From NCBI GenBank assembly GCA_958510825.1, contig OY294046.1, forward strand, positions 2,356,001-2,420,000: DNA of 64,000 nt, read 5' to 3'. This document shows, in pieces, positions 18,875-30,368 of the stretch (position 1 is the first letter of the stretch; the number at the start of each line of letters is the position of its first letter). This stretch comes from Brachypterus glaber (Eukaryota > Arthropoda > Insecta > Coleoptera > Kateretidae). The position numbers and the translations under genes were made by a program. The notes beneath the pieces are model-generated. The model worked only from the letters and a program-made list of their open reading frames with translations. It was not told the origin of the DNA and did not search any database.

Positions 18875-21800
18875 ATGGTTAATGTGAAAACACCAAAAAG
18901 GAACAAATGGGGCCGCAAAATGTATACAGTTGGTCGAAGGTACAAGCTGTTTTTTATTATAGGATTCGTGATACTGTCAGTCCAAATAATTCTATCTGTA
19001 AGATTTGTTTCGATAAACAAGGACGAGAAAGAAAACCTTTGGCAACCAAAAAATGACGATTTGGCTTTAGAAATAGTAGATTTTGACGCGGAAATTAACT
19101 CCGCACGAAAATCCAAGCTAGAAGTCACAGACGACGAGGACCAAAGACCAAAATATCAAAAAGAAACAATTAAAAATGTAACGACTATTCCCAAGAACCT
19201 ACAGTTAAAAACAGAAGATCTAAACTTCACACCACCATGTACGATAAATGTAAGAGAAGCAATATCAGCTATACATAGAGCAAAAACACAATATTGTAAA
19301 CAATTCATATCAAATATAACATGTCTTTCCTTATCTGGAAATTTATATCCGAAGTTGTTAAAAAGTCTGTGCCCGGCCGGAAATTATTCAGTCGGTAGAT
19401 CTCTAGGGTGCTACAAGGATGAAAAGGCATATAGAATTTTGACTGGATTCTATGCAGTGAACAAAATTTTGAATTCACCACAACATTGTATAACTGCATG
19501 TCAGCAGGCGGGTTTTCAGTATGCTGGGATGCAATATCAGTAAGTATAAAATGCATAAATCTAGTTTTAGATTAAAAAAATGCTGCTGTCAACAAAAGAA
19601 TGCTTTTCCCTGTAGTTCATCATCAAGTGACACTTTTTGCGGATATCCTCATTGCCAAAACAAAAAAAAAATGTTTTTTAGACCTAGCTTATTAGTTTTT
19701 TTTTTTTTTTTCAGAAACGAGTGTTTCTGTGGCAATGATGAACCGCCATTTACAGCCAAATTGCCCGATTCATCTTGTAACATGAAATGTCCGGGGGGCT
19801 CTGAGGATGACACCTGTGGAGGATATTATACAATGAACGTCTATGAGACTGGTATAAAAAGTAAGCATATTACCCCAATCATCCTTAAATCCCTTAATGT
19901 TCTCAAATTCACAAAATATCCTGGAAAAACCGACATTTGTCCTCAGACGATTCGCTCACCGCAGTAATGGGAAGAATCTAGCACATGCGCACTGGTTTAC
20001 TTATTTTTGTTTTGACGGATGTCAAAAGTGGCTTCTGTTTAGGCAGTTGTAGTTTTATGAAATAGTTTAATTTGAGTGGGGTTACGGTGCGCATCAGGTC
20101 CACAAAAATGAACTATATTTTTGCACTGATTTCTGGTTTTATTACTAAAAAGTCTTGAATATAATTAGGTGCCGAAAATCCAGTTTTTTTTTTGTTAGAA
20201 TATATAGCAAAAGATTGTTAAAATACTCACGAATTTCTGTTTGATTTTTTTAATAGGGGCGTTGGTTTACGTTAACAATGGTTTGGTTTGGTAGTTTGCT
20301 GGTTTAGTGTTTTTTTTAATGGAGGCGTTAACAATGGTTTGGTTTGTTAGTTTGCTGGTTTGGTGTTTTTTTTTTAATGGAAGGAATTTTTCAGATACGA
20401 TATTTCAAAATTTAGAAGGCGATATATTTTAAGAATAAAATGTTTATTAATGAATATTCCGAAATTTTTTTTACGAAAATACTATTAAAAGCGAGTACTT
20501 TTAGCCAATTAAAAAAAACTGTTAGCTCGCAAAGAAAAAAGTTACTTTTTAAAAGTAGATATTTTTGTAAAATTCTGAAAAAGAATGTTACATCACCTTA
20601 AAATAATTTTTGGTATACGTCAAAACAAAAATAAGAAAATCAGTGCGCATGCGCTGGATTCTTCTCATTACTGCGGTGAGTGAATCGTGTCCTCAGATTC
20701 TTAAATTTCCTCAAATTGTCCTCAAATTTTATACCTTACCCTAGTAGAAATTTAACGTTATATAAATGTTTTTTCTAGCGCGTTTTTAAATGAATTACCC
20801 GATTTACAACGTTGGGTGTCTAACGTTGGACCCTAACTTTAGGCATTCAAACCACATGAATCTAACGTTAGTTCAAGTCGTTCTAAGGTTATTTTTCACC
20901 TGAGTAAATATTTTAAATTTAAAATTCTGGGTTGTTTTTGAGAAGTCATAAGTTTTGAAAATGTTCGCCTGCGACGCTAAACTAAATCGCAATTATTGGT
21001 ATACAGGGTTATTCTTTTCAAAAAACTATTAAAAAATAAAGAGCTACATGGTTAAATAGAGAATTTTAAGCTTTTAAATTCTGAGGTGTATGCAAAATAT
21101 TTGACCTTGAATCTTCTGAAAAATTAAAAAGTTTGTTTTTGACCTGTTAAACGGGCGTCCGGATTAACGGACGGACGGAAATCGAAAAATCGGGTTTTCG
21201 AAATGTATAGACCTTAAACCGGATAAATACATCCCTATAAAATACATCAATCTAACGTTAGTTTTCTAACTTAATTCTAACCTTACTCTAACATAAAATA
21301 TTTTTTTAAATTTTCATTATTAATACGTAAGCTATAGTAGAAAATACTCATTTCAGACAGTTATGTGCCTAGGTTTGATAATTATTTATTATTTCTATAA
21401 TAAGTTTAAAAAAATATCCCCAAAAGTCAAAATTATAGTAAGTCTGGCAACGCTGTACTATAATTGAAAAAATATTTTAAGATTCTGAATGTATCAATAA
21501 ATATTAACTAATTAAATATAAAGTTTTTCTGAGAGTTAAACGTATTTATCAAAGTATAACAGGATATTACACAAAAAATATTTAGGGCCACCTAAAAAGA
21601 TGGCTATTTTAAAAATAAATGTTATTATGTTTAAAAATATTATTATTGCTAAAATATATTAAGATTTATTTATATGAATAAATTTGTCTCCAGCTGCCAT
21701 TTTATGATGCAGGTAGAAATTTCCTAGTTGGCCACACCCCCTCCGAAAGTTAGAAATTAAACGTACTTATAACGTATTTCTAACTTAAAAATCTAACGTT

Positions 21801-24800
21801 AGATTAACGTTTGTAACTAACGTTTTATTCTAACGTTTAAAAGCGGGACATTTGAACATATTTTATAACGTACTTTTATACAGTTTTCTAACGTTAAAAA
21901 AACGTTATTCTAACGTTAAATTTCTACTAGGGATAACAAAAGTGTATATATTTGGATTAATTTACCCAAAAATGCGCAATGGCGATTTCTCCCGTTAGAT
22001 TAGACAGGGACAAAAGTTCTACCCAAAAAGGATAGAGGACATACATACACTCCCACTTCCAGCCAACCAAACATATTCTGTATTTGTTCTTTGTTGAACA
22101 AATACAATATTTACTTGGCCGGGCGAAAAGTGTAACTATATTAGTTTTATTAAAGAAATTACTGGCGCCATCTAAATTTTAGTAGAATTATCTTATTCTA
22201 CAGATTCACATTACCTATAGGTAATGTATATATGTACATATATGTTCGTTCGTGCCGCTCAGTGCTACACTTTCCGGCCAATCAAATAAATACTGTATTT
22301 GTTGTATGAAATACAAATACAGTATTTATTTGGTTGGCTGGAAAGTGTAGCACAAATGAGATAGAGATAGGGTAGACGACTTTTGTTTCATAATTCTAGT
22401 TGTAGAGAGCTCCATTGGTTGCATTTGGACTTTGGACACCCAAAACATTTTTTCTATACCTTCAGGTCCACTCCTATAATTAAAACTAATTGTTTCAGAA
22501 TTTTCTGCTCAAATAGCAAATACGGAAAATAGTTCAACTAGAAAACCCGTTAGGATTGTTTTTCTTTTAACGTTAAATGGGAGAGCGTTGAGGCAAGTGA
22601 CGCGACTGATAAAAATATTGTACGACTCTAACCATTATTACTACATTCATGTAGATGTGGTAAGTATAAAATACCCTAATATAATAATAACTAGATGAAA
22701 CGTTGCAAGCACCCTGTCAAAACATCGGCACTATTGTACACTAGAGCCATCTAGTTTGCAAATTTCAAACTAGGTGTTTTGTTTGATTTTAAATTCTGTA
22801 TCTTTAAAACATTATATTCTAGCAAAAAACTATATATAACATTTTTTATAGGGCTTAAAAAGAGCTTTTATTTAAACTATAATTTTTTGAAATCGGGTTA
22901 TATATATGAGATATGCTAAAAAAACCTTTTACTGCTTTAAGCGCCAATATCTCGAAAACTATGCGTTTTAGGAAAACGTGGTTTATAACATTTTTTGACG
23001 AATTTAAAATTATCTTTTATATAAGTGCTAAATTAACCAAATACAATAATAATTGACTTAATTATAAACAAAAAACGATAAAAATAGGAGTTTTACCCTA
23101 TTTTTACCCCCTTACCCCCAAAATCTAATCAGCTCTTCGGAATACGATAAGAAACAATATGCAAAAAACCGCAAGTCTATATCTCATGTAGAAATGGAGT
23201 TAGAGAGTTCACACCCAGACAGGCAGACAGACAGACGGACGCAAAATATTTTTTACTGATTTCAACTTACAATGGTCTAAAACGTCGAGAAATGTGAAAA
23301 AAACGTGGTTAAAGATTTTGACTTTTCGGCGAAGATTTCAATACATCGGCACTCTTAGTAGCACTAAGTGCCGATGTAAAATATTATTTTCTTCAGTTGT
23401 CTGTGCGGAAAACTTAAGACCACGGTAGTTCAAAAACGCTTTGAGTTAAAGACTTTTTTGGACTATAGTTTTCTTATGCAAAGTTCTCGGCTGGGATTTT
23501 CGTTGATAAAAATTGGGGTAGAATCATCACCTCAATGGGTAGGATAAGAGTGTCCAAGGTAAGGACACTACATCTGTGACGCAGGAAACTGAACTAGAGT
23601 TTGCAGATTTAGTCTCCTTAGTCCAAGGGGGTAACAACCTTTTTGTAACAGTATTTTTTGTGCCAAAAAATTTGTAGTAATATAAGGTTATGGGTTTTTT
23701 TTTTCAGAGACAAGACTATTTATTCCGCGAACTTTTAAAATTAGAAAAAGAATTCCCAAACATTAGACTGACAAGAAGCCGTTACGCAACGATATGGGGC
23801 GGGGCCTCCCTTCTGGAGATGCTTTTGAACTGCATGGCAGAACTCTTGGAGATATCGGACTGGAAATGGGATTTCGTGTTGAACCTCAGCGAATCCGACT
23901 TTCCGGTTAAAACCGTCGGTCAATTGACCGACTTTTTGTCCGCGAACAGGGACAAAAATTTTGTGAAATCGCATGGAAGAGAGACGCACAGGTTTGTCCA
24001 GAAACAGGGATTGGACAAAACGTTTGTGGAGTGTGAAACGAGAATGTGGAGAATAGGTAAAAAATAATAAAATAACTATTATCCAACACCTTCACAGAAA
24101 CACTTGTTTTGAGCACTATTTTAAATGTCAAAAGTGAGTTTTTTTCCACTAGTGACTAAAAATTTTTTCACCCACTCTTTTACGTACAGCTTTTGATCTT
24201 ACCCAAAATTAGTTACATACCCTATTAATTAAGTATTATAACTATTCTATAAATAGAAGCACGTTAACTAAACCATAAAAATTAAAGAAAACCCCAAATT
24301 ATTATTTAGTTTTTGAATAAAATACTGTTTTTATTAAAAATTCTGTCATCACCGCGTCCATTTTGACGTTTGTAAGAAATGTAAAACTAGCAATTGTTTA
24401 TTTTTAATAGGCATACTTAGGCCATGGCTACCTATTATTTTAGTATTAAGAAAACTTAATCTTAATATTTTTGACATAATTTTTCGCAAAATTATAGATT
24501 TTTATTTAAAAATAAAAGGTGTTGGATAAAATTAAATTCTCAACTCGTAAATTAAGTGATTTTATCCACTTAAGAATATCAGCCCACTCGGCCTGACGGC
24601 TGATATTCTTTGCGTGGATAAATTGCTACTTAATACACTAGTTAAGAAAATAACTATTTTTTCACTTGTCGAAAAAATAAATATTTTTTTTAGTTTAAAA
24701 TAAACTTTTTTTAATTTAAAAAGAAAATTGATAATTTTTTTTGTTCTTTTCAATTTTTTTGTTGGCAACACTATTTTTTAATGCTTTTAGTTCACTTTCC

Positions 24801-26314
24801 TGTTAGATTAGGTCAAATCTTATTAATTTTGCACTTCTTTTAACCACTAAAGTCGAAAATCTCTTTTAGGGGACAGAACATTACCCTCAGGCATACAAGT
24901 AGATGGCGGCAGCGACTGGGTATCATTATCCCGAAAGTTCGTGAGTTATGTGGCCCTAAACCAAGACGACCTAGTAACAGGCCTGTATAACATTTTCAAA
25001 CACACTTTATTACCTGCAGAGTCTTTTTTTCACACGGTTTTACGTAACTCGAAATTCTGTAACACTTATATCGATAATAACTTACACGTAACTAACTGGA
25101 AACGGAAGTTAGGTTGCAAATGCCAGTATAAACACATAGTAGATTGGTGCGGATGTAGCCCGAACGATTTTCGAACTGAAGATTGGCCCAGAATTCTAAA
25201 CACGCAAAGTAGGCAGTTGTTTTTCGCGAGAAAGTTTGAACCTATCGTATCGCAAACGGTTATATTACATCTAGAACTTTGGTTACATGGGATAGATACG
25301 CCAAGTCACACAGTACAAAATTTGCACAGTTATTGGCAGAATATATACGATCATAACGATTTAGGAACAAAAGATGATTCTTTGTTAACTTTAGGTTATA
25401 GTATTAAGCGTTTAACTCAAAATATCTTAAAAAATTCGTCGTGTAATGTTAATATTGAAAAATTATTAGAAATTACTTCTTATCATCATAAAGATAACTA
25501 TAAATATACTCTTTTTAAGTACACTAACTATTCAGAACAATTAGAAATAGGAATTAAACCTATTAATCACTTGAATGTGTTTAAACCTTCACCATTAATG
25601 GAACATTTAGAGACTATTCATGTAAGTAGTGATTATGACCCTAAAGAACAAATGTCGAGGAACTTTATGCGAATTTTGTCCCCCTATTCCGACCCTGTCT
25701 TTATTTATCAGTTTAAAACCCACAAAACCTCGAAATTTTATAATATGACTCTTTTATGGATTGACCCTGTGGGGAAGCTGCAGGAATTTTCCGAATTTTT
25801 GATTGACGAAAATAACTTGATAGGGTCAGTTAAAAATAACTTAAAACAGCCTCATCTACCGGGCGTTTGGACAGTTAAATTAATTTATAAAACGACAAAT
25901 TTGGCCAGTGTAAAATATTTGATAATGCCTTTGGAATTTTCCAAAGGAGTGCCTATTTCTTTTTCACAAGTTCAAAGTACCCATGGCGGCTCGTTGACAA
26001 TGAAGGAAAATACTATACCAACTAAATTCAGTAGTTTTTTGCCCAAGGGAGATAAAGTTGTTGAAGATTTAAGTACCTCAAATTCGAGGTTGCATGATAA
26101 AGAACTTCAAAAGTGGATTGATTCTTTGGTAACACAGTTTTTTGCCATAGAAAAGGTTTGTGGAAAAACTGAGGAAAAAGCTATTGAAATTTGCGGAAGA
26201 TTGTTTAATTCTTGTGTCAGAACGAGTTGGAGCAGTTTTTCTCCTGATCCCAAAAGTGTCATAAATGCACGTGCCATAAAGGAGAGTTCTAATGGGTCAT
26301 TTTATATTTGGTAA
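18875..26314 (+). CDS. oxt: Peptide O-xylosyltransferase
   Basis: This Golgi type II membrane enzyme transfers xylose from UDP-xylose to serine of core proteins, the first step of heparan and chondroitin sulfate chains. The exons are 18875-19539, 19715-19860, 22499-22659, 23708-24056 and 24870-26314, totalling 2766 nt (921 residues), close to animal family members. I chose the ATG at 18875; an in-frame GTG at 18851 is less likely. A membrane anchor (about residues 24-42, LFFIIGFVILSVQIILSV) follows a basic tail. A WSC domain (about 176-268) ends CGGYYTMNVYETG. The glycosyltransferase family 14 domain contains YYYIHVD, ATIWGGASLLEM, DFVLNLSESDFP, KSHGRETHRF, VDGGSDWV and LLPAESFFHTVL. The C-terminal domain includes the Cys-rich GCKCQYKHIVDWCGCSPNDF and ends TSWSSFSPDPKS. 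The DWD motif of vertebrate enzymes reads DYD here. Confidence 0.96.
19947..20688. mobile_element. Long-TIR MITE (family J) in oxt intron 2
   Basis: The ends ACGATTCGCTCACCGCAG and CTGCGGTGAGTGAATCGT are inverted with one mismatch. The inverted match extends inward about 75 bp through GCACATGCGCACTG and TTTTGTTTTGACG with small gaps. An 8-bp target duplication GTCCTCAG lies at 19939-19946 and 20689-20696. A GGTTTGGTTTGKTAGTTTGC block is repeated inside. Confidence 0.88.
20739..21932. mobile_element. Family I-related element, copy 3 (long)
   Basis: The ends CCCTAGTAGAAATTTAACG and CGTTAAATTTCTACTAGGG are perfect inverted repeats of about 22 bp. The right 700 bp is the standard family I body in inverted orientation. 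The left 450 bp is different sequence that still carries family-like ends and scattered AACGTTAG motifs. Confidence 0.82.
21979..22415 (+). mobile_element. Double-hairpin MITE, family F copy 2
   Basis: It starts AATGGCGATTTCTCCCGTT and ends AGAGAGCTCCATT, with the same two tandem hairpins as the copy at 6712. It lies 83 bp upstream of oxt exon 3. A short GTATATATGTACATATATG insertion-like run lies in the middle. Confidence 0.85.
22691..23377 (+). mobile_element. Family A (Helitron/HINE-like) copy 1, oxt intron 3
   Basis: It starts CTAGATGAAACGTTGCAAGC. Inside it carries CATCGGCACTATTG near the start, a GACAGACAGACAGACGGACG microsatellite, and a terminal hairpin CATCGGCACTCTTAG/CACTAAGTGCCGATG. 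Read on the minus strand it ends in CTAG followed by host T, as Helitrons do. No coding content. Other copies: 32451, 34609, 39756, 54652, 61285, 61703. Confidence 0.75.
24071..24660. mobile_element. Family D head-plus-body element, copy 1
   Basis: The body is bounded by TTATCCAACACC (24079) and GGTGTTGGATAA (about 24520-24531). It is followed by a palindromic head with stem GAATATCAGCC/GGCTGATATTC (apex CACTCGGCCTGAC, flanked by TTTATCCAC and GTGGATAAA). It ends in AAATAACTATT, the inverse of the end of families B and C. It begins 15 bp after the oxt exon 4 donor. Confidence 0.8.
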
Positions 26315-26337
26315 TATTAAAAAAAAACAACGAAAGA

Positions 26338-26937
26338 ACTTCAAAGTTTTATAATATCACTTTTACGGATTGACCCCGTGGGGCAGTTACAAGAATTTTT
26401 CTGAATTTTTGATTGACGAAAATAATTTGATAGGGTCAGTTAAAAATAACCTGAAACAGCCTCATTTACCGGGCGTTTTGGACTTTTTAATTAATTTATA
26501 AAACAACAAATTTGGCTAGTGTAAAATATTTGATAATGCCTTGGGATTTTCTAAAGAAAAAGAAATAGGCTCTCCCTATTTCTTTTTCGCAAGTTCAAAG
26601 TACCCATCGCGGCTCGTTGACAATGAAGGAAAATACTATACCAACTAAATTCAGTAGTTTTTTGCCCAAGGGAGATAAAGTTGTTGAAGATTTAAGCACC
26701 TTAAATTCGAGGTTATATGATAAAGAACTACAAAAGTGGATTGATTCTTTGGTAACACAGTTTTATGCCATAGAAAAGGTTTGTGGAAAAACTGAGGAAA
26801 AAGCTATTGATATTTGCGGAAGCTTGTTTAATTCTTCAGAACGAGTTGGAGCAGGTTTTCTCCTGATCCCAAAAGTGTCATAAATGCACGTGCCATAAAG
26901 GAGAGTTCTAATGGGTCATTTTATATTTGGTAATATT
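26338..26937 (+). pseudogene. Decayed tandem copy of the oxt 3' terminal exon
   Basis: About 600 bp repeats oxt positions 25730-26320, in the same orientation and starting 23 bp after the oxt stop codon. Blocks such as GAAAATAATTTGATAGGG and ACAATGAAGGAAAATACTAT are nearly identical. The copy has frameshifts (for example the extra T in GGGCGTTTTGGAC and the AAAGAAAAAGAAATAGG expansion) and loses the frame again near the end at GAGCAGGTTTTCTCC. It retains an 88-codon open frame (26617-26883) but cannot encode the enzyme's C-terminus. The first copy is the intact one. Confidence 0.93.
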
Positions 26938-27316
26938 TTTTTAAATGTTGAAAGTATTTCTCAAATTTTTAAAGTGAAATACGCAAAAAAGAGTTTCATT
27001 GAAAGTTTAGACAACTTTTTTTTTTCTAAATTCTAGATAAGTAGTAGGTAGTACTACCTACTAAGTACTACAGTTTAGAAACAATGAATCTTTTTCTGTG
27101 GTAAAAAAATTATATTTTATTGGTGTTGTGAGTTTGTGGTTAGTATTTCAAAATAAATTAATTGTCTCGTTTTAAAACTTCTATAAATTTCAAAAAAATA
27201 TTATTTTAAGAAGAATATAATTATCACGATATAAAAAACAAGTTCCTTAAGGCCTTAATAACGCATTATTTGCTACGCTTTTTGTTTCGTGGAGACAAAA
27301 TAACAGGTCTGTCTCT

Positions 27317-27575
27317 GTCAACGAACTAATAACTCTTCTCTCTAGAATAGGCATTTCATTCGTAAACACTGACAAAAACGTAGCCAACATATACATTCCT
27401 CTGTCTTACTCGCACAGCTTTGTTCTAACAGAGACAACAATACCAGTTACTGGTAACTGTTAGTGTTCAGGCTGAATATACCTACTATTTGTTTACAAAC
27501 AAACCGAGATGTTGGCGATACTTTATTTTAACGGTATGTGTATTCTAGAAAGAGAAGAGTTATTAGTTCGTTGAC
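27317..27575. mobile_element. MITE with about 25-34-bp inverted repeats
   Basis: GTCAACGAACTAATAACTCT at 27317 is mirrored by AGAGTTATTAGTTCGTTGAC ending at 27575, and the pairing extends to TCTAGAATA. It is non-coding. No clear target duplication was seen. Confidence 0.85.
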
Positions 27576-28663
27576 TATAGGATTATTAATTTATTTTCCT
27601 TCTTTCATAACTAATAAAAAAATAATTAAGTAGCTATAAAAGTTTTACTAAAATTTAGTATTTATTTATAAAAAGAAAGAATTTAGTAAATGCAAAAATA
27701 TTTAGGTTATTTTATTTTTCTGGTGAAAGATTAAACAAAAATTGCGAGATAAGAAGAAAATAGAGGATTAATTTTTCTTGAAAAACCTTGTAAATTTTAC
27801 ATTCAATAATATTAATATTATGTAGTTTTTAAGTATTGTGATAAAAAAATTTGGTGCTCGTTACCTATTTATGGATGCCATATGGAGCAAAAAAGGGTTA
27901 TTTCATTGTAATATGTAATTTTACATACTGTATGTAATTGGTTTAATTTTTTTACTAAAAAAATTCAGTAACACAAATTATGGAAAACGTACTTTTATTT
28001 TTAGTTTAAAAATTATTATAATTATATTTAGGGTTTTACAAAATATAAAATAAAGCCTAAATTGTTATGTTATGATTTTTTGTTTTTTTTTTTTTAATTC
28101 TACTATTGTAATACTCTAAAGATATTAGAAAATATATCGCGATATTTTATTTGTTTGATCCTATGTGAAAGACTGATTTTAAATATAAAAATATCATTAA
28201 ATCATATTAGTAACTGTTTTTTTTACTATGTCATAATTTGTGTTTACCTTTTTATTTATATGTATTTTTTCTATTTTGCGACTCTTATAAGCTCATAATC
28301 ACACGCATTTTGCGTGTTCTTATAGACACTTAAGAGGTCTCTACTTTTTTTTCTGTTGGGTTGGTAACATACAAAAGCCTATCTCTTGACGTTTTGCGTG
28401 CAAATGTCAATGTCGATTTAAAGTTTAATTTTTTACAAAATTTTGTGTTTGGGTTATTTTTTACCGTGTTAAAATTGTGGACTGGTTAATTGCAGTGAAA
28501 AAAGAAGAGATGACTGTAAAATATATCAAAATATCATTTGTTCTTAGAATTTTAAACATAGTGTAAACTGTAATGCCAACCCAAAACAAAAATCCCTAAA
28601 TCAGTCATCAATTTAAATGTAAGTTTTTTAAATTTTAGAGCAAAATAGAAAAAATTGCATAAA

Positions 28664-28779
28664 GCACTCGTTTCATAACACGTTTTTAGAGCATTAGTAC
28701 TTTAGAAAACTCGCCGCAAGCGGCTCGTTTTCTAAACTTGTACTCGTGCGCTAAAAACGTATTTTATGAAACTAGTACT
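28664..28779. repeat. Palindromic element with GC apex (family E), copy 1
   Basis: The arms ACTCGTTTCATAACACG and TTTAGAAAACTCGCCGC pair with GCGGCTCGTTTTCTAAA and ATGAAACTAGTAC. The apex is CTCGCCGCAAGCGGCTCG. It resembles the heads of families B, C, D and L but no body is attached. A second copy is at 52616. Confidence 0.7.
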
Positions 28780-28987
28780 ATTTAATTCCTATAAGTATAA
28801 ACCTTGATATTGTAAATATATTTTATTTTATTTGGCTCATATGTATGTAATTTTAGGTATTATTTGTATTTAAATTATATATTTTTAATAAGAAAATAAG
28901 AACATGTACATAAGTTGAAAAAATACCATTCTATTTCCATTAATAAATATCTAAAGTTTAAAGTAATGTTTAATTTATAAAATAGTA

Positions 28988-29638
28988 CAGTTGGTTTCAA
29001 CAAAACTGGAAAAGTGGGGTTAAGTAAAATTTCATGTTTTCCATAAAATTTAGTTGTGTGAATGTGGATTATTTAAATGGGGTTATGCCTGTTTGAAAAA
29101 TAAGGTTAGTTTAACCATGTCAAAAATCATATGTTATTCTATGCATTTGTGTTTAGTAAATACTATTTGGATTTTGAAGCGTATCTCTATTGTTAATTAC
29201 TGTATTTCTGCTCTAAAATATCCCTATTCTAAAATGTGTATTATTAAATCCCCTTATCAATATATTTTGTATCTAATAACTTGTTTTAAATACCTTTATT
29301 TTTAAAAAACACTACTAGTATATAGGTCTCCTACAACTAGGTATTCCTCATAGTTCCTTAATTTAAAAAATATAATTATGGGTTCTACACAGTATTCTTC
29401 GAGTATTCTTGCAAAACATGTTTTTCTGCTTTATCTCTCCCAATTTTAAAAAAATACACCAACATTCTTTGACTTTGACATTGATGTGGCAATAACAATA
29501 TTGACACTAAATTTATTAACAAGTAAACAAATTGACACTAAATTTATTAACAAGTAAACAAATATTTGTCAAATGAGAGATAGTTCACAATGTATTTTTT
29601 TTATAACCCCACTTTTCCAGTTTTGTTGAAATTAACTG
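28988..29638. mobile_element. Tc1/mariner-type MITE
   Basis: The ends CAGTTGGTTTCAACAAAACT and AGTTTTGTTGAAATTAACTG are inverted (about 37 bp with inward AAAGTGGGGTTA), flanked by TA on both sides, the Tc1/mariner target duplication. A 31-bp direct duplication (ATTGACACTAAATTTATTAA...) at 29500-29561 lies inside. Confidence 0.8.
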
Positions 29639-29699
29639 TACATTGTTATACTAGAAGGAGAAGTAAAACGTTTTTCTGTAGAATTTATTGGAAAATAAA

Positions 29700-30244
29700 T
29701 CATTTTTCCTACGATCCTCTATGAAAATGACATTTAGCACACTCTTTTGTTATTTAGAAAATGCCTTATATCACACTAGTTTGATATTTTCATATCACCC
29801 TAGTTTGATATTTATGTATGGACGGTTGCCTAATTTTATTTAGATTTTTACCTCGTAGATTCTACGAATTTTATTCACCTTGTTTTATAAGCCATTTTCC
29901 ACCTTTCACCACATGTGCACAGCCTTTTTTGATATATTTTATGTTTTTTAATCCAAATATTTCTGTTTTTCATGTCAAAAATAGAAACTATAGTTATAAT
30001 AACAGGCAATATTTTCTACCTAATCGTGTCTTTAGCTCCTGGAACTCTCTAACTGAATCAACTATCTCCGCCTCATCAGTAAATTCTTTTAAAAATCGTT
30101 ATGATGGTAGACATCAAACTTTTATTTTATATTAAATGTTTCAATTTTTATATTTCATATTATCTATTTATATTTGTAATAATACTTGGGCATAATAGGC
30201 ATTAATGCCTCTGCCTTTTTGTACTAATAATAATAATAATAATA
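29700..30244 (+). mobile_element. LINE 3' fragment
   Basis: From about 29945 the frame encodes the end of a CR1-type ORF2 (NRQYFLPNRVFSSWNSL, then SSVNSFKNRYD), followed by a short 3' UTR and an (AAT)n tail at about 30226-30244. The upstream part (29700-30001) also occurs inverted at 33710-34003 in a TONSL intron. Confidence 0.7.
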
Positions 30245-30307
30245 TCAAAAATCTCTAACGATTTTGAATTTTCAAAATAATGCATAGATTTTTGTGTTAA
30301 AATAAAA

Positions 30308-30313
30308 TTTATT
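30308..30313 (-). promoter_or_regulatory. Candidate TONSL polyadenylation signal
   Basis: AATAAA on the minus strand, 56 nt after the TONSL stop codon. Confidence 0.5.
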
Positions 30314-30368
30314 AAATAAATAACTTAAAAAAATCAAATTAAAATAAAAATAATAAAAAAGCACCATG

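Noticed and set aside
23389..23700. Possible extra oxt exon between exons 3 and 4
   Set aside because: Exons 3 and 4 already join in phase (IHVD then RQDYLFREL), matching the family without a gap.
26617..26883. 88-codon frame downstream of oxt as a separate gene
   Set aside because: It is a fragment of the decayed oxt exon duplicate with no start of its own.
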